Below, piece after piece: positions 7,516-14,551 of a stretch of DNA of 41,880 nt. The notes below the pieces were generated by a model. It made no database searches. It was not told where the DNA came from and worked only from the letters and a program-made list of their open reading frames with translations. The position numbers and the translations under genes were made by a program. The stretch is from an uncultured Prevotella sp. (GTDB lineage Bacteria; Bacteroidota; Bacteroidia; Bacteroidales; Bacteroidaceae): contig CAJOFA010000020.1 of NCBI GenBank assembly GCA_905233985.1, positions 1 through 41,880 on the forward strand, read 5' to 3'. The first letter of the stretch is position 1, and every line of letters begins with the position of its first letter.

Positions 7516-8069
7516 TGTTGCATGTCTTTTATTGTTTTGTATAGCTTCTTTCTGATACGGCACAGTTGCGAGCCGACGGTCGAAGGGATAGAGTCGGTGA
7601 TGTAGGCAATTTCCTTCAGGCTCCTGTCTTCGTAGTAGAACATCGTGACGAGCGCCTGTTCCTCAGGCGGCAGACGCTCCAGCGCCTTCTCCAGTAGTAG
7701 GACCGTCCGTTTGTCTGGTTGTTGTAGTGTCAGGTCAACGTCCTCGTCGCTGATGTCTTCCACCTTTAATACTCCTCCCTCCGCTCTCAACGTCTTTCGT
7801 TCTACGCGCTGCACGAAGTTGAGCGACTCATGGTAGGCGATGCGGCTCACCCATGTGGCCAGCGACGCTTTGCGGGCATCAAATGTCGCGATGTTGCGGA
7901 ACACCTTGAGAAACACGTCTTGATACACTTCTTCCACATCCTCATGTCGGGTCACGATTCTTGCTATCTGGCTGAAAACCATTTCGCCGAACATCTGGAG
8001 TGTCTGCTGCTGGGCTTGTCGGTCTTGTCGCCGTAGCCCGTCTGTCAGTGTTTCCGTCACGTTGTCCAT
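7512..8069 (-). CDS. ECF-type RNA polymerase sigma factor, 185 aa
   Basis: Region 2 is visible around residues 20-95: FSQIARIVTRHEDVEEVYQD, then FLKVFRNIATFDARKASLAT with WVSRIAYHESLNFVQR, the core and -10 binding helices. Region 4 is at about 130-180: LERLPPEEQALVTMFYYEDR followed by a helix-turn-helix (LKEIAYITDSIPSTVGSQLC). The length is typical for ECF sigma factors. I chose the ATG at 8069, since the open frame upstream to 8168 is leader and lacks family similarity. The next gene overlaps by four bases and has one membrane helix, as expected for an anti-sigma. The operon continues into a secreted protein and an outer-membrane barrel. Confidence 0.92.
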   Translation of the reverse strand: MDNVTETLTDGLRRQDRQAQQQTLQMFGEMVFSQIARIVTRHEDVEEVYQDVFLKVFRNIATFDARKASLATWVSRIAYHESLNFVQRVERKTLRAEGGVLKVEDISDEDVDLTLQQPDKRTVLLLEKALERLPPEEQALVTMFYYEDRSLKEIAYITDSIPSTVGSQLCRIRKKLYKTIKDMQQ

Positions 8070-8153
8070 TACTCTTTCTATCCGTATATACACCGAAAAA
8101 AGAAAAACATTGCACTTTTCTCCGACGAAATTACAAAACTCCATACAAATAAC

Positions 8154-8186
8154 CCTCGGCAAAACCAAGAAAACTGATTGCCGAGG
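8154..8186. promoter_or_regulatory. Inverted repeat CCTCGGCA / TGCCGAGG upstream of the sigma gene
   Basis: Two perfect 8-base arms at 8154-8161 and 8179-8186, 17 bases apart, in the leader region of the sigma operon. It could be an operator or a hairpin acting as terminator for the Crp/Fnr gene. The first arm belongs to a CCCTCGGCAAA block that also occurs near 2275. Confidence 0.5.
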
Positions 8187-8195
8187 ATGCAGGTC

Positions 8196-8209
8196 TTAAC
8201 CCAGGTTAA
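8196..8209. promoter_or_regulatory. Crp/Fnr-type palindrome TTAAC-N4-GTTAA
   Basis: TTAAC CCAG GTTAA is a perfect dyad with the half-site length and 4-base spacing typical of Crp/Fnr-family sites. It lies between the stop of a Crp/Fnr gene (8232) and the sigma start (8069), so autoregulation or control of the sigma operon is plausible but inferred. Confidence 0.45.
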
Positions 8210-8231
8210 GAGTTTTTGTTAAAAATGTGGG

Positions 8232-8807
8232 CTAATCTTTCCGGAAAGTGATTTCCTTACGGATTTTGCTGATAGTTTTGGGTGTGACGTTGAGGAACGA
8301 GGCGATGTCCTGTAAGTCGAGGTGTTCCGCAATGCCCGGACAACGCTGCATCAGCAGGTTGTAACGTTCGCGTGCTGTGGTACGATGAAGGTCGATGTAG
8401 CGCGAATGGAACTGGCTGAGGACATGCTCAGCAATGACTGCACGTAATTCCATCGTCTCTATGCTTTGGCTAAAATACTGCTTCATCTGTTCACCCGTAA
8501 CCCTGAGCACGCGGCTGGGCATCATCGCCACGATAGAGGTCCGTGCAGGACGGGCGTAGAGATACGCAGGATAATCAACCACGAACTCGCCTTCGAACGA
8601 GAACCACGTAATGTGTTCCCTGTCATCACTGACACCATGCGTCACATATTTGAAGCAACCCTCGGTGACAAAGGCAAACCATTGTGCTGGGTCACCCTCG
8701 CGCTCCAACTGCTCATCCTTGCGATAGGTGACCGCCTCACCCTCGCGTTTGCAGAACTCCCGTAGCATCTGGAGGTCTAAACTGTTATTGCTAAACTTTT
8801 GTTCCAT
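8232..8807 (-). CDS. Crp/Fnr-family transcriptional regulator, 191 aa
   Basis: An N-terminal cyclic-nucleotide-binding-like beta-barrel spans about residues 10-120, with EQLEREGDPAQWFAFVTEGC and FSFEGEFVVDYPAYL. A short C-terminal helix-turn-helix reads LDLQDIASFLNVTPKTISKI. The layout and length match the many small Crp/Fnr regulators of Bacteroidales. There are no conserved cysteines of an Fnr iron-sulfur cluster, so the signal is unknown. The ATG at 8807 (MEQKFSNN) is preferred over 8840. A TTAAC-N4-GTTAA dyad lies just downstream, ahead of the sigma operon. Confidence 0.85.
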   Translation of the reverse strand: MEQKFSNNSLDLQMLREFCKREGEAVTYRKDEQLEREGDPAQWFAFVTEGCFKYVTHGVSDDREHITWFSFEGEFVVDYPAYLYARPARTSIVAMMPSRVLRVTGEQMKQYFSQSIETMELRAVIAEHVLSQFHSRYIDLHRTTARERYNLLMQRCPGIAEHLDLQDIASFLNVTPKTISKIRKEITFRKD

Positions 8808-8851
8808 TGTAGAAATGTCACAGGGACAGGAGAATGACATTATGGATTATC

Positions 8852-8886
8852 GAGCGCTCGGCTCTGCCGCTTGCCTTAGCAAGAAC
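8852..8886 (+). repeat. REP-like structured repeat, copy 2
   Basis: Matches copy 1 (2347-2382) through the CTCGGCTCTGCCGCTT core and the terminal AAGAAC, with a replaced but still paired hairpin CTTGC-CTTA-GCAAG. It lies between the Crp/Fnr start and the stop of the remnant gene. Confidence 0.65.
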
Positions 8887-8918
8887 CATCCCCGGTGTGT
8901 CTGTTGTTCGTTTGATTT

Positions 8919-9209
8919 TTATTTCAATTTCTCCAACAGCCTTTCCAGTTCATAGTTGAACGTATAGTAGCCGTTGATGCGGAGGTCGTCTCGGACACGG
9001 CGACAGTCGGGCGTGATGGTTTCGTAGTGGGGGATGCCGCCAAAGTGGAACACTACGGGGTTCTTGATGGTCTTGTAAGTTTTTGCCTGCCCCGCCAATG
9101 CGACGATGGCGAGCAGTGCGGTGATAATTGTTCTTTGCAAAGACCTCCGCAAAGCGCCTGAGCACCCACGGAGCGCAAGAAAGCGGCAAAGCCGAGTGTT
9201 CATGTTCAT
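8919..9209 (-). pseudogene. Remnant of a thioredoxin-like secreted protein gene, 96 codons
   Basis: The first 43 codons are nearly identical to the N-terminus of the 609-aa thioredoxin-like protein, including the unusual RLCRFLALRGCSGALRRSLQ leader and the TIITALLAIVALAGQAK signal core. The next ten or so residues (TYKTIKNPVV) look like the start of a TlpA-family mature domain, but the frame ends after about 40 more residues without any thioredoxin motif. It is probably an internally deleted paralogue. A short secreted protein cannot be excluded because the frame is intact. Confidence 0.55.
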
Positions 9210-9346
9210 TTTTCGTCCTTTTTGATTATTTCTTATATATAAACGCATGAGGAACGCAAATATTGACGGTTAACTGCGTTAATTCTTCTTAATTGCCAGC
9301 AAAGTTCCTGCCAAAGCAAGCGACACAAGTGTCAAGCGACGAAAAG
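9080..9346. repeat. 267-bp direct repeat, copy B
   Basis: Copy B of 1995-2261, about 98.5% identical by my count (4 differences), same orientation. It provides the leader, start and signal peptide of the remnant gene. The sequence from 9347 to 9428, before the stop of the barrel gene, shows no gene. Confidence 0.95.
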
Positions 9347-9428
9347 CCATACATCAAGCTCATTCCCCTACGTCGATACAGGAATTGCTATATCCATCAA
9401 TGCGACTGCCATTCTTATACGATTCGGA

Positions 9429-11465
9429 TTATTTAGATAGAATACCCGTTTCTTTATCGCTGTGGTTCATAGAGCGTTGGATGTCTTGATACTTGCGCCC
9501 ATGGTTGAGTCGATAGGAAAGTTTGAGGGTCAGCATGTTGCCGTAGTCACGACTGTGCTGTGAGATTTCTTTCTGAACGTAACGGCTTACAACCTCGGTC
9601 TTGGCCGTCAGCGGGTGCTGGCTGAACAGGTGTTGGGCATAGAGGGAAATGGAGAAGGCTTCGTTCATTTGATAGCTACAAGTGAAGTACCATGCTGGAG
9701 CTTGATGGCCGCGATGTTCTCCCTCCATGAAGTTCCAGCCATTATCAGTGTAGGCACCAAATGTCCAGCGACCCAAATAAGCCTGCAACGAACAACCACC
9801 ATTGAAGGAGGTATAGGTGTGGGTATAATCCTCGCCGTAGTTAAAGAAACGATAGATGCCGCCATAGACAGTTGCCGTCAGTTTTCCTGGTATGATGTCC
9901 CATTGGTTGTAGCTATCAATATAGAAAAAGTTGCACTCGTTGTCGGTATTGGTCTGCGTCTGATAGAAATGGTCATCTTGGCGGATGTACTTCTCCATAT
10001 TGCAATGGGGATTCAGACGGTAGTAGCCTTGTAGTTCAGAGGTGAAGCAAGGTGTGGAATAAGAGAGTTTCAGTTGATGAGCGACAACGCGGTTTGGATG
10101 AATATCCGGATTACCGAGGATGGTTTCCATCGCGTTCTGCTTGATGCTGACATTGCTGACGAGTGCTATCTGGGATGTGTGTTGCGAGATTTCGAAGTCA
10201 TATTTTACCTTTAGCTTGTTTGTCAAGGGATAGCTGACGGTGAACTTAGGACGGAAGAACCAAAAGTCTTGTGTTGCATCGCCCTGACGATAGTACCGTC
10301 TGCTGGCACCAAGGCCTCCCATATACGAAAGTTTGCCAAGATGACCTTTCAGTTGTGAGAAGAGATAAAGGCTGGAGGTATGCATATCATTTGTTGCATC
10401 GACATCGCCTTGATAAATATTATGGCTGTATCGTTGTCCGTACTGCACGCCAGCGGAAAAGGTAAAGGGCTTCAGTCGGTTTTCATAAATCGCCTCGCTC
10501 CAAAGGCTATATGTTCTTCCATCCGTATTATAATGATAGGTAGTCCCTTCATTATTCTCCGTATCTCCAGTTGTCTTGATATACGTCCCCACAACATTCG
10601 CTGTCAGCGACTGGTGGCAACGAAAGTCTTGATGGTAGTAGAGATCGAGCGAGGGTGAACTGCTACTGGATGATGAAAACTCATCATAGGGAACATCATT
10701 GATTACCATTTTTGCATTTCTGTGTTGAGGTCGTATATCGCAGCTTCCTGAGAGCTTGGCCTGAAAAACATAGTTCGAGTCGCTCAGACTATAGGTTAGT
10801 TGGGCATTGTGGCTGATATTCTTACTCTGCTTATTTAGACTATAGCGATGAATGGAAGAGATGTCGCCTGACTCCAGTTCATAGGTGGCCCGCTCATCGT
10901 ATTCCGCGCCCTTGAAGTTATGATAGTCGAGGTCATAACTGAGTGCAAACTCACTGCGTCCGTAGTTGATTTTGCCAAAGAGAGACTCACTGCCATTCAC
11001 GGTGGTAAGCGTATTTGTCAGTTGGGTTCCGACTACATAGCCACTTACAGACTTTTTCACTTTAATATCAATAATGTACGCGATACCTTCGCCATACCGC
11101 ACACCAGGGTTGTCAATAAACTCAATGTGATCAACACCCTGCATGTCGAGCGTCTGCAAATCTTCACGTGTGGCAATGACATCGTTGATGCGCACCTGCA
11201 CTGTTCCAAGATTCGTCAATGCTGTAATGCTGTTCATCGCCTCGTCCACGCGGATGTGGGGGATAGTAAGTTTTGCCAATAGCGAATAGCCATTGGCAGA
11301 ACTCTCTATTTGCTGTTTCGTGGGATAGATCCATTGGCCATCCACCTTTTGTATGGTCCGCGCTCCTTTTACCGTCACCTCATCTAGTGTGATAGTTTTT
11401 TCTGTGTCTTGGGCTGCTGAGTTCAAAGCACAGGCAGCCAACAAGCAAAACAATAATCTCTTCAT
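9429..11465 (-). CDS. TonB-like outer-membrane beta-barrel protein (OMP_b-brl_3 type), 678 aa
   Basis: The start at 11465 gives the signal peptide MKRLLFCLLAACALNSAAQ. A plug-like segment follows: TLDEVTVKGARTIQKVDGQW at about 25-45, and VQVRINDVIATREDLQTLDM with VDHIEFIDNPGVRYGEGIAY near 95-140. After about residue 160 come repeated amphipathic beta strands ending in TLKLSYRLNHGRKYQDIQRS. This is the outer-membrane-beta-barrel family related to TonB receptors but without a clear TonB box. A serine run (FSSSSSSSPS) sits in one predicted loop. It is downstream of, and in the same direction as, a membrane-bound winged-helix regulator with a 106-base gap, so the two probably form a regulator-receptor pair. 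A weak -7 box (TACCTTCG, 11490-11483) precedes it. Confidence 0.8.
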   Translation of the reverse strand: MKRLLFCLLAACALNSAAQDTEKTITLDEVTVKGARTIQKVDGQWIYPTKQQIESSANGYSLLAKLTIPHIRVDEAMNSITALTNLGTVQVRINDVIATREDLQTLDMQGVDHIEFIDNPGVRYGEGIAYIIDIKVKKSVSGYVVGTQLTNTLTTVNGSESLFGKINYGRSEFALSYDLDYHNFKGAEYDERATYELESGDISSIHRYSLNKQSKNISHNAQLTYSLSDSNYVFQAKLSGSCDIRPQHRNAKMVINDVPYDEFSSSSSSSPSLDLYYHQDFRCHQSLTANVVGTYIKTTGDTENNEGTTYHYNTDGRTYSLWSEAIYENRLKPFTFSAGVQYGQRYSHNIYQGDVDATNDMHTSSLYLFSQLKGHLGKLSYMGGLGASRRYYRQGDATQDFWFFRPKFTVSYPLTNKLKVKYDFEISQHTSQIALVSNVSIKQNAMETILGNPDIHPNRVVAHQLKLSYSTPCFTSELQGYYRLNPHCNMEKYIRQDDHFYQTQTNTDNECNFFYIDSYNQWDIIPGKLTATVYGGIYRFFNYGEDYTHTYTSFNGGCSLQAYLGRWTFGAYTDNGWNFMEGEHRGHQAPAWYFTCSYQMNEAFSISLYAQHLFSQHPLTAKTEVVSRYVQKEISQHSRDYGNMLTLKLSYRLNHGRKYQDIQRSMNHSDKETGILSK

Positions 11466-11571
11466 TTCTTGCATTTTTGCTGCGAAGGTACGAAGAGATT
11501 CCTTTATTATCGAAAAAACTGTCTGACATTTGTCTGACATTTGCTTGTCAGGTTCAATATCAGTTTCCTAT

Positions 11572-12264
11572 CTACTTGGTTTTCAAACTATAAGTCTTGC
11601 TGCGGTCTGACTCTATTTTGAGGTCAGAATGTTGTTCCACGACTGGTTTAAGTCTGCGAATTAGGGTATAGAGTGTTTCGCTAGCATCGGGTTTCTTGGG
11701 CCAGAGTGCATTACAGATTTCCGTCTTGGTCAGCGAGTGCGAGGGTGAATGGAAGAACATTTCCATCAGCTGATGCTGCATGGGAGTAAGTTGAACCTGA
11801 CTGCCATCGGCTGCATATAAACGACCATCCTCTTCTGAGTATGTCAGTCCGCCAAAAGCATTCCTATTAGTAATGGTTACCACTAATGTTTGCCGATGAC
11901 GATACCACATCAGCATTGCCCAGAAACTCGTCAACGCCCAAAGGATGGTTGCTGGTCTTTGGTCTGACAGGCTAAAGATAGTAGCCTCAGAGCAATGGGC
12001 ATACGCCTTGAACTTCTGTCCACGGGTATCAACTGCCAATGTCGCTTTTCCTCGCAGTTCTGCTATTTGTAAGTGTTTGTTGAACGTACGGATAGTGTCC
12101 TGACTAATGACATTGCTCTGCTGCTCCTTCAAGGTCAAAGCCAATGCTCTATCCATATCTTCATTTACCAACCGACTTGTTGAACTATAACTGCCAAGAC
12201 TTGTCAGACTTGAAGCAATAATCAGTGCAAAAAGCACTATGACTGCATATCGTTGCTGTTTCAT
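11572..12264 (-). CDS. Membrane-anchored winged-helix transcriptional regulator, 230 aa
   Basis: Topology read from sequence: membrane helix 1 at residues 7-24, an extracytoplasmic segment of about 80 residues, membrane helix 2 at about 105-121 (ATILWALTSFWAMLMWY), then a cytoplasmic OmpR/PhoB-like winged helix at 145-230 (LTPMQHQLMEMFFHSPSHSL, TKTEICNALWPKKPDASETL, YTLIRRLKPVVEQ). The DNA-binding domain is C-terminal, the reverse of ToxR/CadC. Similar proteins occur in Bacteroides and Prevotella; their targets are not established to my knowledge. The neighbouring barrel gene is the obvious candidate target. The start lies only four bases after a TAATTTTG box, so the transcript may be leaderless. 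Confidence 0.8.
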   Translation of the reverse strand: MKQQRYAVIVLFALIIASSLTSLGSYSSTSRLVNEDMDRALALTLKEQQSNVISQDTIRTFNKHLQIAELRGKATLAVDTRGQKFKAYAHCSEATIFSLSDQRPATILWALTSFWAMLMWYRHRQTLVVTITNRNAFGGLTYSEEDGRLYAADGSQVQLTPMQHQLMEMFFHSPSHSLTKTEICNALWPKKPDASETLYTLIRRLKPVVEQHSDLKIESDRSKTYSLKTK

Positions 12265-12268
12265 ATGG

Positions 12269-12276
12269 CAAAATTA
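12269..12276 (-). promoter_or_regulatory. -7 box TAATTTTG for the membrane regulator
   Basis: Perfect TAnnTTTG on the minus strand four bases before the ATG at 12264. No convincing -33 TTTG is found. If used, transcription would begin at or next to the start codon. Confidence 0.4.
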
Positions 12277-12514
12277 CAAAAAGGCTCCCATATTTTGGAA
12301 TTGTTTCAATAATTTCTTTGGTTATTTAACATTTATATACTCTTATGTGTGGGGATGCATTCTTATAGAGTTCTTATTGTATCTTAGATATTCCTAACCC
12401 CAAGTTGGCGCAAGGAATTCTTCCTTTATACATTTCTCTTGCTGGTTCATCTTGATAGATTGTCTCGTCCTCTTCCTGCATCCAGTCCATACCTCGAAGT
12501 CATATTGACAAAGA
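12277..12514. other. Intergenic region without a recognised gene
   Basis: The 299 bases between the regulator start (12264) and the VWA stop (12564) are AT-rich. Apart from the hairpin at 12515-12544 and a short AAGGAA-TTC-TTCCTT dyad near 12410-12426, I see no gene, repeat or RNA. Confidence 0.5.
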
Positions 12515-12544
12515 CACCCAGTTTGTCTTAAGATAAACTGGGTG
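12515..12544 (-). terminator. Hairpin terminator after the VWA gene
   Basis: The arms CACCCAGTTT and AAACTGGGTG pair perfectly, and the 10-base centre GTCTTAAGAT is itself nearly palindromic. It is 19 bases past the VWA stop and is followed on the minus strand by TCTTTGT. It may also block readthrough in the other direction. Confidence 0.65.
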
Positions 12545-12563
12545 CATCTCCTTAAATTGTTGC

Positions 12564-13211
12564 TTAATCCTCGTCGAAGAAAGAGCCTACTGGCATGGGG
12601 GCACAGGCTTCGACGCAGCAGTTGTAGCGTTCGCGGCTGCGGCGCTCGCGGGCAAACATGGCCCGTGTGCCTGCCTCGTCCTGCTTGAACTCCAGATGCT
12701 CGTCGATGGCGAATTTGTTGGCCATCTCCTCTACGTCCAGATTGTCGGTGCCGATGAGCGTGAAGGTCCAGTGCTCCTTTTTCAGCTTCTCAATCATGGT
12801 GCGGATCATCTTCAGTGTCCACTCCACAGAGCTGTTTTCCTCGCCGTCGGTGATGACGGTGACGAGCACGTTGTCGCCTTCTTCGGTTTGAGCCTGAACC
12901 TTCGCGATGGCCTTGCCCATAGCGTCGTAGAGTGGGGTGGCTCCGCCTGGACGGTAGGCATCCCAGTCGAGGTTCTTGGTCTTGAGGGCAGGGGCGTTGT
13001 CGTAGTGCCACGTGGTATGGTCGCTGTCGAAGGTGACGAGAGTGACACGCTGCTCGGTGTCGGGATATTTCTCTTGCATGGCACGCACGGTCTGCAGGGT
13101 CTCATTCATGCCGGCAAAGGCCTGCTTGCGGATGATGGACATGGAACCGCTCTCATCGACGATAATGAGGTTGAACACTCGCTTGACCTGGATTTCATTT
13201 TTCTTTTCCAT
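12564..13211 (-). CDS. Stand-alone VWA (MIDAS) domain protein, 215 aa
   Basis: A cytoplasmic von Willebrand factor A domain with a complete metal-binding site: DESGSMS (D19, S21, S23), PGGATPLYDA (T92) and VITDGEENSS (D122). There is no signal peptide or membrane helix, so it is an intracellular VWA protein, broadly like those of tellurite/stress modules, although I do not call it TerY. After the fold comes a basic, Arg-rich stretch (FARERRSRERYNCC) and an acidic tail with CAPMPVGSFFDED. The pentapeptide CAPMP also occurs in the linker of the divergently transcribed sigma/macro fusion. Roles are unknown; the pairing suggests they act together. It ends before a strong hairpin. Confidence 0.88.
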   Translation of the reverse strand: MEKKNEIQVKRVFNLIIVDESGSMSIIRKQAFAGMNETLQTVRAMQEKYPDTEQRVTLVTFDSDHTTWHYDNAPALKTKNLDWDAYRPGGATPLYDAMGKAIAKVQAQTEEGDNVLVTVITDGEENSSVEWTLKMIRTMIEKLKKEHWTFTLIGTDNLDVEEMANKFAIDEHLEFKQDEAGTRAMFARERRSRERYNCCVEACAPMPVGSFFDED

Positions 13212-13347
13212 AATTCTTGTTTTTAAAGGGTGAATAATTATTTGCTTTTGGTCATTTGTCAGGCGTTAGATGGCCTGTTTCTGTCCGTTCTTTATGTCTT
13301 AGAAGAAGTTTTTGGAAAAAAATGAAGTAAGATTGAAAATATTTTTG

Positions 13348-13355
13348 TAAATTTG
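13348..13355 (+). promoter_or_regulatory. -7 box TAAATTTG for the sigma/macro fusion gene
   Basis: Perfect TAnnTTTG. With transcription starting a few bases downstream (about 13360), the in-frame ATG at 13367 would have almost no leader, whereas the ATG at 13397 has about 35 bases; this favours 13397. No clear -33 element at the usual spacing. Confidence 0.5.
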
Positions 13356-13396
13356 CATTCCAAAGGATGCGAGCCATCGCCGAAAATATTGAAGCT

Positions 13397-14527
13397 ATGT
13401 ACTATCAACGCCTGTCTGATGATGCCATTCTAAGCGGTTTCCGCAGGGGTGACGCACGCATTATCCGCGAATACTTCTATGAGTATTGTCGCGTGGGCTA
13501 TCAGTTGTTTGACAAGAAATACCAGTTGAGCGAGAAGGAGAATCTCGACTTTATGTCGCTGGCTCACCAGTATGCACTCTACCTGATGGAGCACGACTGG
13601 AAGCCTTTGGAGGACCATTCGCCCAACGTCAGTCTGCGCACATGGCTCATCAACGGTTTCCGCTATACGGTGCTTGATGCGCTGAAGTGGTACAAGAAGG
13701 AGTATGGCAGCGTCACCTATCAGGACTACCTGCTGTCGTTTGACGTCACGAGCGACCTGCGCCTGCAGTTCAATCATGTGGTGGAGGATATCTGCGACCA
13801 TGCTGCCGTCACGCGACAGGAACGGCTGCTTATCAATATGCTGCTTCTTCAGGGCTTCAAGGCCAAGGAGGTGGCGCTGGAGCTGGGCATGACGCCTTCG
13901 GCTGTCTCGCAGAAGTACAAGGTGCTGAAGGAGCGAATCATCGTGCCTTACTTTAAAAAGAACTTCGACATGGACCTCGACATGCCTGAGGTGATGGAGG
14001 AGCCGCAGATTATGTACGAGGAGTCGTGTGCTCCGATGCCTTGTCCGCCGGTGAAATCCAGCTCTTTCAGAAAGAGTGTCAGCGATTTCTTCAGTCGGAA
14101 GAGTGCCAGCGAAGGCCGAGAAGCGTTTATGGAACTACAAAAAGAAGAGAATATGGAAGAGAAACGTACGACACCAGAAAGAATCACCGAGCTGCAGCCT
14201 GGCGAGATATTCGTCTTCGGCAGCAATCTGAGAGGTCTGCATGGCGGTGGCGCGGCATACGTGGCCTACCGCAAGTTTGGCGCCATCATGGGGCAGGGTG
14301 TGGGTCTGCAGGGCCAGAGCTATGGCATCCCAACGATGCAGGGCGGCGTGGAGACCATCCGTCCCTACGTGGACGAGTTCATCGTGTTTGCCAAGGAGCA
14401 TCCCGAACTCACGTTCCTTGTCACCCGCATTGGCTGTGGCATTGCCGGCTTTACCGATGCAGAGATTGCGCCGTTGTTCTCCGCAGCGCATGACGTTGAG
14501 AATATCGTGCTGCCTCCGGGATGGTGA
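13397..14527 (+). CDS. Fusion of a sigma-70-like domain and a macro-like domain, 376 aa
   Basis: One uninterrupted frame. Residues about 5-190 look like an ECF sigma: QRLSDDAILSGFRRGDARII, then NVSLRTWLINGFRYTVLDAL (region 2), then QERLLINMLLLQGFKAKEVA with LELGMTPSAVSQKYKVLKER (region 4 helix-turn-helix). Residues 190-265 are a low-complexity linker with CAPMPCPPVK at 211-220. Residues about 269-376 (PGEIFVFGSNLRGLHGGGAA, GQGVGLQGQSYGIPTMQGGV, FLVTRIGCGIAGFTDAEIAP) match what I recall as the A1S_2505-type 'phage non-structural protein' family, related to macro (ADP-ribose-binding) folds. An ATG at 14153 could yield a free macro-like protein. The first ATG of the frame is 13367; I prefer 13397 from the promoter and family start. 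It is divergent from the VWA gene and 24 bases ahead of pyrK. The function is unknown. Confidence 0.8.
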   Translation: MYYQRLSDDAILSGFRRGDARIIREYFYEYCRVGYQLFDKKYQLSEKENLDFMSLAHQYALYLMEHDWKPLEDHSPNVSLRTWLINGFRYTVLDALKWYKKEYGSVTYQDYLLSFDVTSDLRLQFNHVVEDICDHAAVTRQERLLINMLLLQGFKAKEVALELGMTPSAVSQKYKVLKERIIVPYFKKNFDMDLDMPEVMEEPQIMYEESCAPMPCPPVKSSSFRKSVSDFFSRKSASEGREAFMELQKEENMEEKRTTPERITELQPGEIFVFGSNLRGLHGGGAAYVAYRKFGAIMGQGVGLQGQSYGIPTMQGGVETIRPYVDEFIVFAKEHPELTFLVTRIGCGIAGFTDAEIAPLFSAAHDVENIVLPPGW

Positions 14528-14551
14528 TGTACCCTATACCTATTTATATAT

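Noticed and set aside
1995..9346. Composite transposon bounded by the 267-bp repeats
   Set aside because: The repeats encode no transposase, lack terminal inverted repeats and visible target duplications, and coincide with gene leaders.
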